This document shows positions 1-11,507 of a DNA stretch of 64,000 bases, one piece after another. The stretch is from Siniperca chuatsi (Eukaryota; Chordata; Actinopteri; Centrarchiformes; Sinipercidae): contig NC_058051.1 in assembly GCF_020085105.1 (NCBI RefSeq), positions 20,473,955-20,537,954 on the forward strand, given 5' to 3'. The translations under genes and the position numbers were made by a program. Every line of letters begins with the position of its first letter. The first letter of the stretch is position 1. The notes under the pieces were generated by a model. The model saw only the letters and a list, made by a program, of their open reading frames with translations. It was not told the origin of the DNA and made no database searches.

Positions 1-1430
1 TGTTAGAGACAGAGGTTAAAATCTATGGTCCACAGCTGGATCAGACGTCTGTACCCAAATCCCATCAAGTTTCACTGTCAACTGAAGCAGAACTGATGAC
101 GCCTCACACTCTGTGGTTATCATGACACCCAGTGGTGTGTGCAAAAAGCCCTCACATCTTCACCACCGACTGCAAACAGGGAACACTCCAGTCTGCCTCT
201 ATCATGACACCCAGTGGTAAGTTTTGGAACTGAAGCTTGAGCCTGAAACCAGATGTGGATTTATTTGTGTGAATTCAAACTAACAGTGGAGATAGAAAAC
301 ACATCCAGCTAGTTTGGTGGAGGGTGCCCAAAGTCAGACTGTGAAACACGGTGGTGATAAGGAGTCCACCAAGTACATACATACAAATGAAGTATGTTTA
401 TTTTTAATGGTATCATTTATCTCTTCATGGTATCTCTTTTTTTAATGATGGCAATATGTAACCTAGAAAGTTTCCAGAACATGACTGGTGTTTATTCCTT
501 CTCTGTGTTACAGAACAAGGAGTAGGTACCCAGTCAGTAACAACGGGAGGTTCTCGAAAGACAGCAAAAGATGGGTCTTTTGTCAGCATTGTTACAGCAT
601 TATGTCGTACTCACTGATAATTCATAGTAATACAGTTTACCCCTAAAATGAGTTCCCTAATTATTCTTTATACAGCACACATTTCCGGTAATATTTAGAG
701 CTCAAAACTGTCTTAAATTAGAGGAAAAGAGTCAAAACAATAATTTACCACATTTGCTCTGTTAGCTATATCCAACATCAAACACTTGCTGAATACTGAT
801 AAGTAAAAACCATCTTTATCTAGATGAATTGAAATAAAGCTGGTGGAGATGTGCTGTAAGAAATATTGTTTCAGAAATATGTATTTCCTATTTTAATCTC
901 GATTAGCTATGAAATTACACTCATGAAAGAAAGCGAAATGTAATTTTGCCTCTGTAATCTGATTTTCCTCCTTTTGTGAACCCTTAATCAGGATGATCAG
1001 GCCGGGTATTCTTGGCACAAACCACCTCTTTGGCATGAATGTCTCGATCATTGCTTGTGGGCATGTGGGCTGTTTATATGCTGTGTATATGATTGAAGAG
1101 GCATATTTCTATACCTTATTTCCACTGCAACTTTGGCCAATAATCAATAGTTAAGTAATATTCTTTACTGTAGGTTTATTGTATTCACTTTACTGACTGT
1201 AGCTGCTTATGGTGTTAAAGGCTACTGTTGATATTTTGTTTAATTCACAGTGGTTATCTCATGTTTGTATTTCCATTTACTGTGTCTTTATTGCACCTGT
1301 TATGATGTACAGAATGCTGTGCATAGTTTTTTGCTGAGAGTTTTGACTGTGTACTGCCTGGACTGGATGAAAGTCTGGCCTGTACGTTCACTTTAAAAGA
1401 TTGACCAAATAAAGTTGTGGCCCGGTTTCC
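1..1430 (+). other. Gene-free left edge, probably 3' UTR of an upstream gene
   Basis: No coding exon is recognisable on either strand. A canonical AATAAA at 1408-1413 on the plus strand, followed by a GT-rich stretch, suggests this is the 3' end of a plus-strand gene whose coding part lies to the left of the window. A 17-18 base phrase (ATCATGACACCCAGTGGT) occurs twice, near 118 and near 202. The gene cannot be identified from what is visible. Confidence 0.35.
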
Positions 1431-1599
1431 CCCAATGATGAGTAATAATCAATGACTTTATCCAGAGCAAACATAATCTGCCGGGACTGAATGCACTCCA
1501 CAGGGACAGTTTATTTTTATTTCAAATTTCAGAAAGATACGTTGACTATTTATGCTTGCAACACATCGACGATACCGGCAAAAACACTAAAGTGTCTGC

Positions 1600-1688
1600 T
1601 TGCTGTAAAACTAATCAACAGTTGAACCAGCGGTCACATGTGCCTATCTGTGACAGAAGGAACAAGGAAGAAGAAAATCATCTGAAAA
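1600..1688 (+). other. abhd6: Candidate non-coding leader exon of abhd6
   Basis: A short stretch ends at 1688 in AAAA followed by GTAAGT, a strong splice donor. The next acceptor is the T-rich TTTTTAG just before the abhd6 initiation codon, about 140 bases further on. The left limit and the transcription start cannot be read from the sequence. Confidence 0.4.
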
Positions 1689-1834
1689 GTAAGTTTTTAC
1701 ATTTTTGAAATGTTGTGGCATGGCAGGCTGTTTCAAATGTTATTTTGGATACTGACTTTACCCCTCCCTCGACGTGTTATTCTCATGAGACACTGCATGC
1801 AATGTGTGTGTTCATGTGTTTTTTTAGGCGAGCC

Positions 1835-3926
1835 ATGGCAGCTGATCTAGATGTGGTGAACTTGTTTATCATTGCGGGGGGAACACTGGCTATTCCCATC
1901 CTGGCCTTTGTTGCTTCCGTCCTCCTCTGGCCCTCAGCACTCATTAAAGTGTATTACTGGTAAGGTCGATAATTGTGTTGTCCTGCCTTTCACTTTATAT
2001 GTTTAATACCTGATGTGAATGCCAGAGATGAGCCAGAAGTAATAATCTTACCACAAATATTTTACAATAAATGACCAAGTAGGCTACTGATGACAAAACA
2101 TGCCGCTTAATGTCCAGTTTACTTTCATTTTTTCTTTATATTTTATGTATTCGCTTTTTCCAGTCCTTCATTGAAAGCTATATGATGTTTACATTGAGAT
2201 AACGATTCAAACCCAAGACTCTATGTTTTTATGACTGCATCATACCTTTAAATAGAAAATTTCTTCATGTCCTGTGCTTTATTTTATCAATTTTACCCCA
2301 AATATCAGCCTGGGTTTGGATTTGAACAATGTTTGGCTGCACAGTTGGTCTTAAAACAACACTCACATGCCCATATGTACATTGAAAGCATTGTTGGTCA
2401 CTTTATTTTTTCCTCCTGTCCGTACTGCCCGCAAAGAGGTCCCATCTGAGGGAATTTCATATCAAAAGCACTGCTTAAGTAAGCCAAATGTATTTTTGCA
2501 CGTAAAGAGGACTTTGGAATTTGTCCCCCATCACTTACATTGAAAATGCTTTAAGAACTACAGCCAATATGGACTGGAGGAACAATTACAGCAATCAATA
2601 ACCCTTTCAATGCACATATAGACATGTGAGTGCATTAAGATTGTCTTGAAAAAATGTGAGCCCATCTTTTAAAAAGACGAATATGACCTTTATGAACATG
2701 AAAGTGCATGTCAAATAAATGTTTTGACTCGACATGAAACCCTTAATGTGTCTGAGCAGTAATAGAAAGAAATTGGCAATGTTGGCAACACATGGTCACA
2801 AAAATGTGCATCCAAGCCCTCAAATTTGAATTCCAGTGTCGTCATGTCTGTGTATATAAGCTCAGACATACCTGCTCCTCTTCAGGTACTGGAGGAGGAC
2901 TCTGGGCCTGCAGGTGCGCTACGCAGACTGCGGTGGCTATCGCTTCTGTTACACCTACAGAGGAAAGCCTGGGATGAGACCCTCCATTTTAATGCTGCAT
3001 GGCTTCTCTGCTCACAAAGACACGTGGCTCACTGTTGTCAAGGTCAGGGGATCTGCAACACTAAACAGTTTGTAGCTATGAACTCATGGGACTAACACTC
3101 ATCCAGCAGTGACAGCAAACATGACTAGATCACAGGCTGTTAAATCTTGATAATGTAAAACAAGGCCATTTTTTAAAGCAAATTTGCCTTATGCATAAAT
3201 AGTTTAAGGTGTTATAGGTGTTACCCAATCAGCAGCAACTTGTATACAAACACAGCAGTATTAAAAAGGCAGTGTGCTTGCCTACACAACAGGGTGTTCA
3301 ACACTGTTTCCGTTTAAATAAACGTTTTGCTATGTTTTGTCAGGGCTAAACCATAGACTGTATGGAAATTTCACAGAGGGGAATTCAAACCACATAAATA
3401 AGTTTTCAAAATAAACATTTCAATTATATAAATTCATTGATATTTAAATTTCAACAAAAAAGTTTACAACAAAGTGTTCAGTTGCTTATAAGATTCCAAT
3501 TATTACAGCCTTTCCTGGCTTGCAAGCATACATTGATGGTTTTAAGTTGTAATCTCCCTCTTCTACTGCCCTAGTATCTACCAAAACATCTGCACATTGT
3601 GTGTGTGGACATGCCTGGCCATGAGGGAACAACACGCACCAACACAGAGGATTATTCCATTCAGGGGCAGGTCAGAAGGATCTATCAGGTACACTGAAGA
3701 GACATCAATGAAATATGTGTTTTAATCAGGTAGGCTACTTAAATCATTCCACTGAAAATCTGTTTTTGTCCCTCGTTCTTCTCAGTTTGTGGAAACCATT
3801 CGCTTAAACAGGAAACCTTTCCATCTGGTTGGAACCTCTATGGGGGGAAATGTGGCCGGGGTTTACGCAGCCTGCTACCCCTCAGAGATCTGTAGCATGA
3901 CTCTCATTTGTCCAGACGGTCAGTCA

Positions 3927-3974
<48 letters not shown>

Positions 3975-6090
3975 AACATTATCAATGAGCATGTGAGTAT
4001 TTTGCCAAACAAAAGTTTGGGGCGCAGAAACCAGTAAATATTTTTCACTTTAAAGAGGCACTTTCATCTTCTGTGGAGGGAGCTTTTCAAAGTTTGAGAA
4101 ACAACGCTGATGATGTCATAGTGATGTCATCTGGGTTATCTCAGCCTGGACTGGACTTGGAGTTTCAACAAACTGTGTTACAAACTGGAGGTGTGGAGTT
4201 TGAAAGATGTGGGCATTTACCCAAGAGGGTCCAACTGCGAGCCAATAGGAAAAGAGTAGGGTCTAAAATATAGAAATGAAAAAACATGTGTTCCAGTATT
4301 TTTCAACTCCTTCACGCTCAGGATAAAAAAGGTAATGACACGGTTACTTCACTGACAAACACAAAATCACCATATACTGTACAACAAGCTAATGTTTAAC
4401 AGCACATTTTCCCCCCACGCCTTGCTAATGTGAAAATGATTGTCTTTATAAAAGACTGAAGATAAAGTTATATCAGCCCAGTAATACTTTTCACTGTGTG
4501 GCTTTCTTGGCTTTCACTTATGGTCATTTTTTTAGACAGAAGATACTGTTACCCTCACATTCAGAGCAAAAAGGAGTTCAATTAATTGTAAAAGTAGTAG
4601 CTTATCAGCTTTTATACTTTTGTGGCAGAAAAGGAAGTGGCTCCCATTGGCTCACACAGACCCCATACTGAGTGTCCGCAGTTGGACCCTCCTCCATTTA
4701 CCAGGCAAGGAGGATCTTATGAAAAATGCTGTTGAGCTGCATTATGGGAAATGTAGGATCCAACATTTCAGGGGCTTAACCCATACTAGAAACTAAAAGT
4801 CTGGATATCTCTGCTTCTGCTACTTCAATGACCGTTCTTTTCAAAATTTGTCTCTGGCAAATTACTTCATGTAAGTGCAATACTAAATAGCGGTAGTGCC
4901 CTTTTAAAATCACCGAGCAATGATTCATTTCATGCCTACAATTATTTGCTGTGTCTGACATTCCATTTGATTACCAGTCTTTAAAAGTTGTCATTTAATA
5001 GCGATGAGATGATCGTGATAACACACACATGCACACCTTTCCGTTGTAGCTTGCAATTTTGCTAAATATGAGCGTCTCTCATCAGTTTCTAATCAGAAAA
5101 CACTAATTTTATCCTACAGGTATAAGACACCCGTGTGAGACCAAATTTGACAATCAACTGCAGGACCTGGAGCACAGCAATTACACATTAAACATCCCGC
5201 TGATCCCTACTACACCCGAGGAGATGGAGGACATGTTCAGACTTTGTTCTCATGTTCGCTTTAAAATCCCTCAGCAGGTCATTTCCACACTTAAAAGCAT
5301 TATGGATTTCACTTTGTGTGCACTCACAGTGGATGACAATCACAGAAATAGTTACAGAATAATATTCACCTTACTACAGAATTAAATGATTGTGTTATTT
5401 TTCTGCTGTTTGTACATGTGTTTTCATTGTTTAGATTCTCCAAGGACTGGTAGATGTCCGGCAGCCTCACAACACATTTTACCAAGAAGGTTGGTTCACG
5501 TTCATCTGAAAGATTTTAGGATTTCCCATGTAAGCGAACAGTATAGTCCATGTGACCTACCAGTAATTATTTTTTAATTTTTTATTAGTATTCATGGAGA
5601 TTGTTGGTGAGAAATCAAGATATGCCTTACAGGAGCACTTACATCTGATCACTGCACCTTTACAAGTAATTTGGGGCAAACAAGACCAGGTAACGTATGA
5701 TGTTCCACTAATACAGTGACTCAGCAAAGCCTATATAAATACAGAAGTGATTACCTGGCAGCTTTTGCTTCTAAACTAATCCTAAGATTAATGTGGCTGT
5801 GTACAAACTTGTAACCTGAGGGTGGTGGCTCAGGTTTCTGCTCAGGTCTGAATAGAGAAACTTCAGTCGCATATCTACATAGACATGATAATTGTCCTGT
5901 ATTTGCCCAGGTGGTGGATGTCTCTGGAGCTACAGTCATTGCAGAGGCGTTGCCTGGATGCAGAGTGGACCTGCTGGAGAACTGTGGACACTCTGTGGTG
6001 ATGGAGAGGCCTTGTCGGACAGCCAAACTCATCCTGGAGTTCATCATCTTGCAGCAAGATGCCAGGGGCGGCAAAAAGAAATCTTCCTGA
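1835..6090 (+). CDS. abhd6: ABHD6, monoacylglycerol lipase (alpha/beta hydrolase)
   Basis: Coding exons are 1835-1959, 2886-3042, 3575-3688, 3786-3918, 5120-5277, 5435-5489, 5589-5689 and 5911-6090, all GT-AG and in phase, giving 340 residues (human about 337). The family is a membrane-anchored serine hydrolase that cleaves monoacylglycerols, including the endocannabinoid 2-arachidonoylglycerol, and lysophospholipids. The protein starts MAADLDVVNLFIIAGGTLAI, a hydrophobic anchor at about residues 9-30. The lipase fold follows, with LMLHGFSAHKD (oxyanion region), the nucleophile elbow GTSMGG (Ser150), Asp280 in WGKQDQ and His308 in ENCGHSVV. These equal the human triad 148/278/306 shifted by two. 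The start is the first ATG after the acceptor at about 1827. The C-terminus ends in a basic tail, GGKKKSS. The neighbouring kctd6 is also close to ABHD6 in human. Intron 4 holds a GT microsatellite beside its donor. Confidence 0.95.
2511..2600. repeat. Interspersed repeat fragment, same family as 44040-44345
   Basis: The phrase TTTGTCCCCCATCACTTACA at about 2519 recurs in altered form at about 44272 (TTTGTCCCTCATCACTTATT), and both are followed by a related AACAATTACAG stretch. The copy lies in abhd6 intron 1. The ends are not defined. Confidence 0.4.
3929..3972 (+). repeat. (GT)22 microsatellite next to a splice donor
   Basis: Twenty-two uninterrupted GT units begin 10 bases after the 5' splice site of abhd6 exon 4 (exon end 3918). 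In the transcript this is a UG tract, a known binding sequence for TDP-43 and CELF-type splicing proteins. Any effect on exon use is inference. Confidence 0.95.
4049..4908. repeat. Interspersed element with short inverted ends in abhd6 intron 4
   Basis: The left end TTTAAAGAGGCAC and the right end GTGCCCTTTTAAA are near inverse complements, about 860 bases apart. The interior contains a TGATGTCA-rich part and a CCATTGGCTCACACAGACCC part and has no open frame of note. This arrangement suits a non-autonomous inverted-repeat element. No clear target duplication is seen, so the limits are tentative. Confidence 0.4.
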
Positions 6091-6237
6091 ACCAAAGACT
6101 TTTAATCATTTAATTTCCACTGCAATGCTTCACATCTTCCTTGCACATGACATGCATATGTAGACAGATGTCCAAGCTTAAAAAATGTACATTAAGACAG
6201 CAAGCAATATAGTCCCCCAGCATTTCTTAGATGATAA

Positions 6238-6243
6238 AATAAA
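6238..6243 (+). terminator. abhd6: Polyadenylation signal of abhd6
   Basis: Canonical AATAAA lies about 150 bases after the abhd6 stop codon at 6090, giving a short 3' UTR. The putative kctd6 leader follows within a few hundred bases. Confidence 0.7.
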
Positions 6244-6339
6244 TCGCATTTAATTTATAATGTAAACTGGATCATGATAATAAAAGTCCCATACATGTAT
6301 CTGTGTGTGACTGTGTTCAGATGTGTGAATGTATTTATG

Positions 6340-6530
6340 CAGAGGTGCCTCTGATTGCAGCAGGACCTCCTCCCCTCCTTGTGTGCGCAGTTTTGCTGCA
6401 GCCTGGAGCCGAGCACAGCTGCCCGGTGCGACCAGCGGCAAACATCAGTGACTCTCAGGCTGCACCGTTAAATGCGAACCGCAGGCCGCTGGTTTTGGCC
6501 AAAAGCTACAAGTAGGCAAGAAAGCGAGCT
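6340..6530 (+). promoter_or_regulatory. kctd6: Candidate promoter and first non-coding exon of kctd6
   Basis: A GC- and CpG-richer patch (GGAGCCGAGCACAG, GGTGCGACCAGCGGC) ends at 6530 with AGCTG followed by the donor GTAATG. The intron behind it begins with the TAACGT/GCTAGC-rich sequence that also follows the other promoters here (6600-6670, 6840-6870). A second small exon would run from 7622 (acceptor TTTTCACAG) to 7724 and carries the start codon. The exact transcription start is not known. Confidence 0.45.
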
Positions 6531-7129
6531 GGTAATGCTTTGTTTTAAAGTCTGTGTTACTTCCAGGTAGTCTAATTAAGATCTCGGCGTTAACCTTAGT
6601 AGTAACAGCAGCTAACGTCAATGACTGGTAGCTTTGTTAGCTCGCTAGCTAGCAATTAGCTAGCAGGCTACATTTCCAGTGTGGTACTCGCATTGTATTT
6701 AACGCTACATATACCTCAGTGCATCTAAACTGGATTTACAACTTAATAACACAATTGATCTGTAGAAAATGCATTTTTATCGCTTGCGATATCAGCTCGT
6801 TAGATAGCTTGCTTCACAGCAGAGACAGTGAAATGCATTGAGGTTGGTTGGCTAACGTTAACGTTACTTTTAACACTAGTTAGCTATGTAACAAACATTA
6901 GCTGGCTTCACTAGCATTCACCACTAAATTAGATAGTTCAGTTGCTATAACTGGGTAATTTACAAAATGTAAATTAAAGGGTTTATGTTCATTCAGTAGC
7001 GCCAGGTTTCACTTTTACTTTCTCGATGAATCACCTCTGCTTCTGACTAATATGTTTGGCTACAGACAAATGCAGTTCAAAGTTCCTTCTTGGCCTTGGA
7101 AACAATCTAATTTAGTAGCGCTTATGGTT

Positions 7130-7274
7130 TTAATCATATCACATTATCTTCATCAGCAGATGGAGTTTGCCAGTTGTCATGGAAATGCAGGACTTCGCAA
7201 CTCGTGTTGGCTTAAAAGGTTCAATTTTAAAGTTTTTATTCCATCTGCTGATGAAGATAATGTAATATGATCAA
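7130..7274. repeat. Short palindromic element (34-bp arms) in the kctd6 leader intron
   Basis: Bases 7130-7163 and the reverse complement of 7241-7274 agree at 32 of 34 positions (shared core CATTATCTTCATCAGCAGAT), with 77 bases between. The form is that of a miniature inverted-repeat element. The transcript would fold into a long hairpin. No coding content. Confidence 0.75.
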
Positions 7275-7697
7275 AAGCTCCAGAACAGATACTAAAAGGA
7301 CCTTGGTGAGATTGTTTAGTCAAATACAAACTGCTGCTTCATCAGCAAACACAGAAAATTTCTTTAAAAAACGTGTATCCAATCCACTAACTTTGCATGA
7401 CTGGAAATAACATAACTCACAAATTCTTGAATACAGTATGTTACTTTAATCCACAAAGCGAGCGTCACTTCTAAGTAAACAGGCTCTCAGGTAGATCATT
7501 ACTCATGTAATCCAACACACACAGAGGTGTACTACATGATTTGACTGAGTCTACATGATTGTGTCCCTGATATTCTGCATATCTTTATTGAAGCTTATGT
7601 TAAGTGACTGTTTTTTCACAGGTGAAATTGAAGTAAGCCAAAACCGTATCTGTTCCCTCTCTATTTTGGTTCTGACCAAGTGGGTATTTCTCTGCAA

Positions 7698-8651
7698 ATG
7701 GATAATGGAGACTGGGGCCATAGGGTAAGAGATGCATAGACGTCACACTAGAATAAGAGCATTGTCAGATGTTTGTTTCCGATAAAGGAATTTTGGCTGT
7801 TGCCAGTTTAGTTTCTCCATTTATTTTAGCTAGGTGTGCCTAATACTTTGGCAGATGAAATTCACACTGTTCATGCTATCACCTACAACTGCAGGATGCA
7901 AATGCTAACTTACTTCACAAAAACATGTGATTCATATCCTCTTCTCTGTTCCTTTTTGCCCTAGATGACTACTCCTGTTACCTTGAACGTGGGAGGCCAC
8001 ATGTACACCACTAGTTTATCCACCCTGCAGCGCTATCCAGACTCAATGCTGGGCGCCATGTTCCGGGGAGATTTCCCCACAACTCGTGATTCCCAAGGGA
8101 ATTATTTCATCGATCGCGATGGAACACTTTTCCGTTACATCCTGAACTTCCTGCGGACGTCTGAACTTACCCTCCCTGTGGACTTCACAGAGACTGATCT
8201 CCTAAGGAAAGAGGCGGACTTCTACCAGATCGAACCTCTGATCCAGTGCCTTAACGATCCCAAGCCGCTGTACCCTCCCGACATCTTTGAGCAGGTTGTG
8301 GAGCTCTCTAGCACTCGGAAACTGTCAAAATATTCAAACCCAGTTGCTGTCATCATCACGCAGCTAACCATAACTACGAAGGTTCACGGTCTGCTGGAAG
8401 GTATTTCCAACAACTTCACCAAGTGGAACAAACACATGATGGATACCAGAGACTGCCAGGTGTCTTTCACCTTCGGACCATGTGACTACCATCAAGAGGT
8501 GTCCCTAAGGGTTCACCTCATGGACTACATAATGAAACAAGGCTTCACCATCCGCAACACGCGTGTGCATCACATGAGTGAGCGTGCAAACGAGAACACA
8601 GTGGAGCATCACTGGACTTTCTGTAGACCGGCTCACAAAGTTGAAGACTGA
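7698..8651 (+). CDS. kctd6: KCTD6, BTB/POZ adaptor protein
   Basis: Two coding exons, 7698-7724 and 7965-8651, give 237 residues. The nine-codon first exon (MDNGDWGHR) joins in phase to MTTPVTLNVGGHMYTT, which matches the human start MDNGDWGYMMTDPVTLNVGG in length and content; starting at 7965 would lose it. The BTB/T1-type domain covers about residues 12-110 (LNVGGHMYTT, YFIDRDGTLFRYILNFLR, LLRKEADFY). The well-conserved C-terminal part includes KWNKHMMDTRDCQVSFTFGP and ends PAHKVED. Family members are substrate adaptors for cullin-3 ubiquitin ligases; mammalian KCTD6 is linked to ankyrin-1 and HDAC1 turnover. The gene sits next to abhd6, as in the human 3p14 region. A hAT element lies just behind the first poly(A) signal. 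Confidence 0.96.
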
Positions 8652-9116
8652 GTCACAGCACAGTTGTGGGTGACATTACTGTTTGATTTGTCTTCATATT
8701 ACACAAATCACGATTTAAAAAAAACAAAACAAACAAATTGACCCCTTTTTCAGTACTGTATCACTTTTTGCATTATTTTGATCAATGTGGTACGTCCAGA
8801 CAGATAGCATAAAAACAGTGAAATTGTGAATTCTTGATTTACTCACCTGTTCGAGTGCACAAGTGTTGTCTTAGTACAACACTTTCTTATCTGTGCTACC
8901 ACTACATATTCAACATTTCTTGACAAAGGAGTAGTTCATTGAAGTTAAGGTCGACAAAACAGCATTTCTTATGAAGCAGAAATACTCTAGCAATGATTTT
9001 ATTTATTTAGGGACACTATATTATACCCCAATGATGCTAAAAATGTGGGTATATTGATTTTTATGGAATAATGGTGATTTATTGTGGTTCCAATATCTGT
9101 TTATGCCAAAGTCAGT

Positions 9117-9122
9117 AATAAA
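9117..9122 (+). terminator. kctd6: Proximal polyadenylation signal of kctd6
   Basis: AATAAA about 470 bases after the stop codon, only 23 bases before the target duplication of the hAT insertion at 9153. This was probably the original transcript end. Confidence 0.5.
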
Positions 9123-9152
9123 GTGATTGTAAACCATGATTTAAGACTCTAT

Positions 9153-9526
9153 TAGGGGTGTAAGTAAATATCGATACGCTTGAGTATCGTGATACTGTTT
9201 TGATTCTCAAAAATACTATTGATTTTTAAGTAATAGTTTACATGCAAAGATTCGTGGCAGTGTTGTAATCTATCTTCAGCCATTTGACTCTTCCACTCAA
9301 ACAATGTAAACTGAGACAGGAAGAAGTTAATACATATCTTTCCTTTGCTCAGATTGCAGAAAAAGTGCTTGTCTTTATACTATGACAGTTTCCCTTAAAT
9401 TAGATTTAGATTTGATTTAGATTTTTTAGATTAGCGTTGCTTACTGTATCGCAATATATTGAATCGTAACCCCTGTATCGTGATACGTATCACAAATCGC
9501 CAGATTCTTGCCAATACACAGCCCAG
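9153..9526. mobile_element. Non-autonomous hAT-type element
   Basis: The 374-bp element begins TAGGGGTGTAAGTAAATATC and ends CCAATACACAGCCCAG. It is bordered on both sides by the identical 8-bp duplication GACTCTAT (9145-9152 and 9527-9534), the hallmark of hAT insertion. Both ends carry alternating ATCGTGATAC/GTATCG blocks. A longer relative lies at 26882-27368. The insertion is just beyond the proximal kctd6 poly(A) signal, so the longer 3' UTR would contain it. Confidence 0.9.
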
Positions 9527-9978
9527 GACTCTATGCCTACATACAGTATCTAATCTACATCTTAACATGCATTAATGTAAATTTAGATCACAATTTAAGG
9601 GGAAAAGAGGAGGTTATAAAAAAGTTTATACTCCATTCACAAGCTGTCTTGGTCATATTTTGGACTGGAGACAGTGAACAAAGTACTTTTTTGGATCCCA
9701 AGTTGTCGGGAGTGTACCTATTTTTTAATAATAATAATAAATTTTGATTATCTTTAGCCCAATTTCTTTCTGGTGAGTTTACAGTAGATCTTAAATTAGT
9801 CTCTTAGCTCTCTAGTATCTCCTTGTACGGTACTATTTCTTAAGACCCTAGTCAATGTTGCATGTGTCTGAGTGTCTTGTGAATGTACATGTATTTTCTG
9901 TGCGCTTTGTAGTATTGTGGCATACTGTTACACTTTAGAGCTCATATCAACAGTGATGTGTTTGATCATTCCAGCTGA

Positions 9979-9984
9979 AATAAA
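9979..9984 (+). terminator. kctd6: Distal candidate polyadenylation signal of kctd6
   Basis: AATAAA in a TG-rich setting about 1.3 kb after the stop. Whether it is used is unknown. Confidence 0.35.
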
Positions 9985-11279
9985 CCCATTTGTGTATTTG
10001 TCATTAATTTTGCTTTATGGTTGAACTTTTCATCTTAACTCAATGACATTTTGCACTGCAGCTCGTACTGTATGTCAGCTATTCAAACATCCAACCACTT
10101 AAAAGCTCCTTACAAGCATTTACGAACAAGTTGACAACAATTTTTAGTGCTTTTTGGAGAGGAAACTGGAGCTACTTATGAGATAGCACATGACAAATAT
10201 TTTTTACAAAAGTTTTCTTGGAAAAAAACATTCATAATGTTGATGGAAATGGAGAGCTGTAGGCCTCACATGTGCCAAGTTGCCAGTTGGACTTAATGCT
10301 TTCACCCATTCCCAGTTGGGTATGGGTGAAGCACAAATTAAAGATATCAGCTCAGTAATATTAGAAAGTAAATAGAATGCTACGAACAAAATGTTTCAGT
10401 AATTGCAGTTCTCATCATTCAGTGTTTGAAAATAAGTGGGAAGAAGCGTCGCATAAACCTATTTTTTATTTGTATTTTGTTTGCCAGTGCAACCCTATGG
10501 CATCATTTGACTTCCACTCAGTGACCTACTTTGTAGATTATTTATTGAATCCCAATAGAAAAGGCATTAGAAAATTAGAGACATGCTGAAACGTCCATTG
10601 ATTCAACGATTTAACACCCACACCAGGCTATATTTATTTGCATGGATTCATGATACTATACAATGTAAAGTTTTTTAAGACATGCAATTTTTATTTTTGA
10701 AATACAAAAATATTGTAAAGATGTCCATGATGCAGGTCTCATCGCCCATATAAATGCCAGGGTAATGTTCGTTTTTAAGTCAGAAACAGGTGATAAAAAA
10801 CTCAAATTAGGTATAAATTTCAGTTTTATGAAATATGCTATTGAAGTTAGCTGGGAGATTATTTGTACTGATACACCATAGTCCATCTGTGGTTTTAAAG
10901 TGTACAGCTTTAACCTGTGTGAGATGTTGAAATTAATATATGGAGTTAACTTGTTTACAAGCCAGTGAGAGCACACCCGGATGTTAGAGTTGAGTTCTTG
11001 GTATTTAATTTGTGAGTCACTGATGTTTTCCTCAAGTCGTTTAAATATATTTGCATGTCTGCATGATAAACAAAATCGCTGTTCCATGTAGAAGCTTGGC
11101 TTCCCGTCCAACCTCTTAGATCACTAGGGATACAGAATCAAATATGTTGTCTTTTATAAAAGATGTAGGTGAATTACTAATAAGGGGGAATAGGAACTAT
11201 TTTCTTTGTACCAATGGTTCCTACATGAAACTGCTCACAATAGGGTCTGCAGATTATCTTGAGTAACCGGGTCATGATT
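9985..11279. other. Intergenic, no gene recognised
   Basis: AT-rich sequence without recognisable exons. The only structure noted is a near-perfect hairpin at 10301-10330 (14-base arms TTCACCCATTCCCA and TGGGTATGGGTGAA, one mismatch, two-base loop). An open frame of about 150 codons on the minus strand (10656-11111) is judged to be chance. Confidence 0.5.
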
Positions 11280-11507
11280 TCTGGAAAGAGACATTGCTGT
11301 TCAGTTTTTCAAATGTATTTTTTTGGCACTTTGAGCACCACAAGCCGAGTGCCATATAGTTCCATTATACTCAAAAAATGCAGACATCTTTACAGCCGAT
11401 ATCTCCAAAACTCAGCAACTCACACCAAAACAGTCTAGATGGATAAATAGCACTACAGGTAAGAGGAAAGATATGTATTTTTGATTTTGGGGTGAGCTGT
11501 CCCTTTA
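11280..11507. repeat. Interspersed repeat ending GGGGTGAGCTGTCCCTTTAA
   Basis: The stretch contains CTCCAAAACTCAGCAACTCA and AGATGGATAAATAGCACTAC and ends GGTGAGCTGTCCCTTTAA. I recognise this wording as a common teleost interspersed repeat. Class and left end are uncertain. Confidence 0.5.

Noticed and set aside
10656-11111. Minus-strand open frame of about 150 codons
   Set aside because: AT-rich sequence with no recognisable domain, no family resemblance and no splice context; likely chance.
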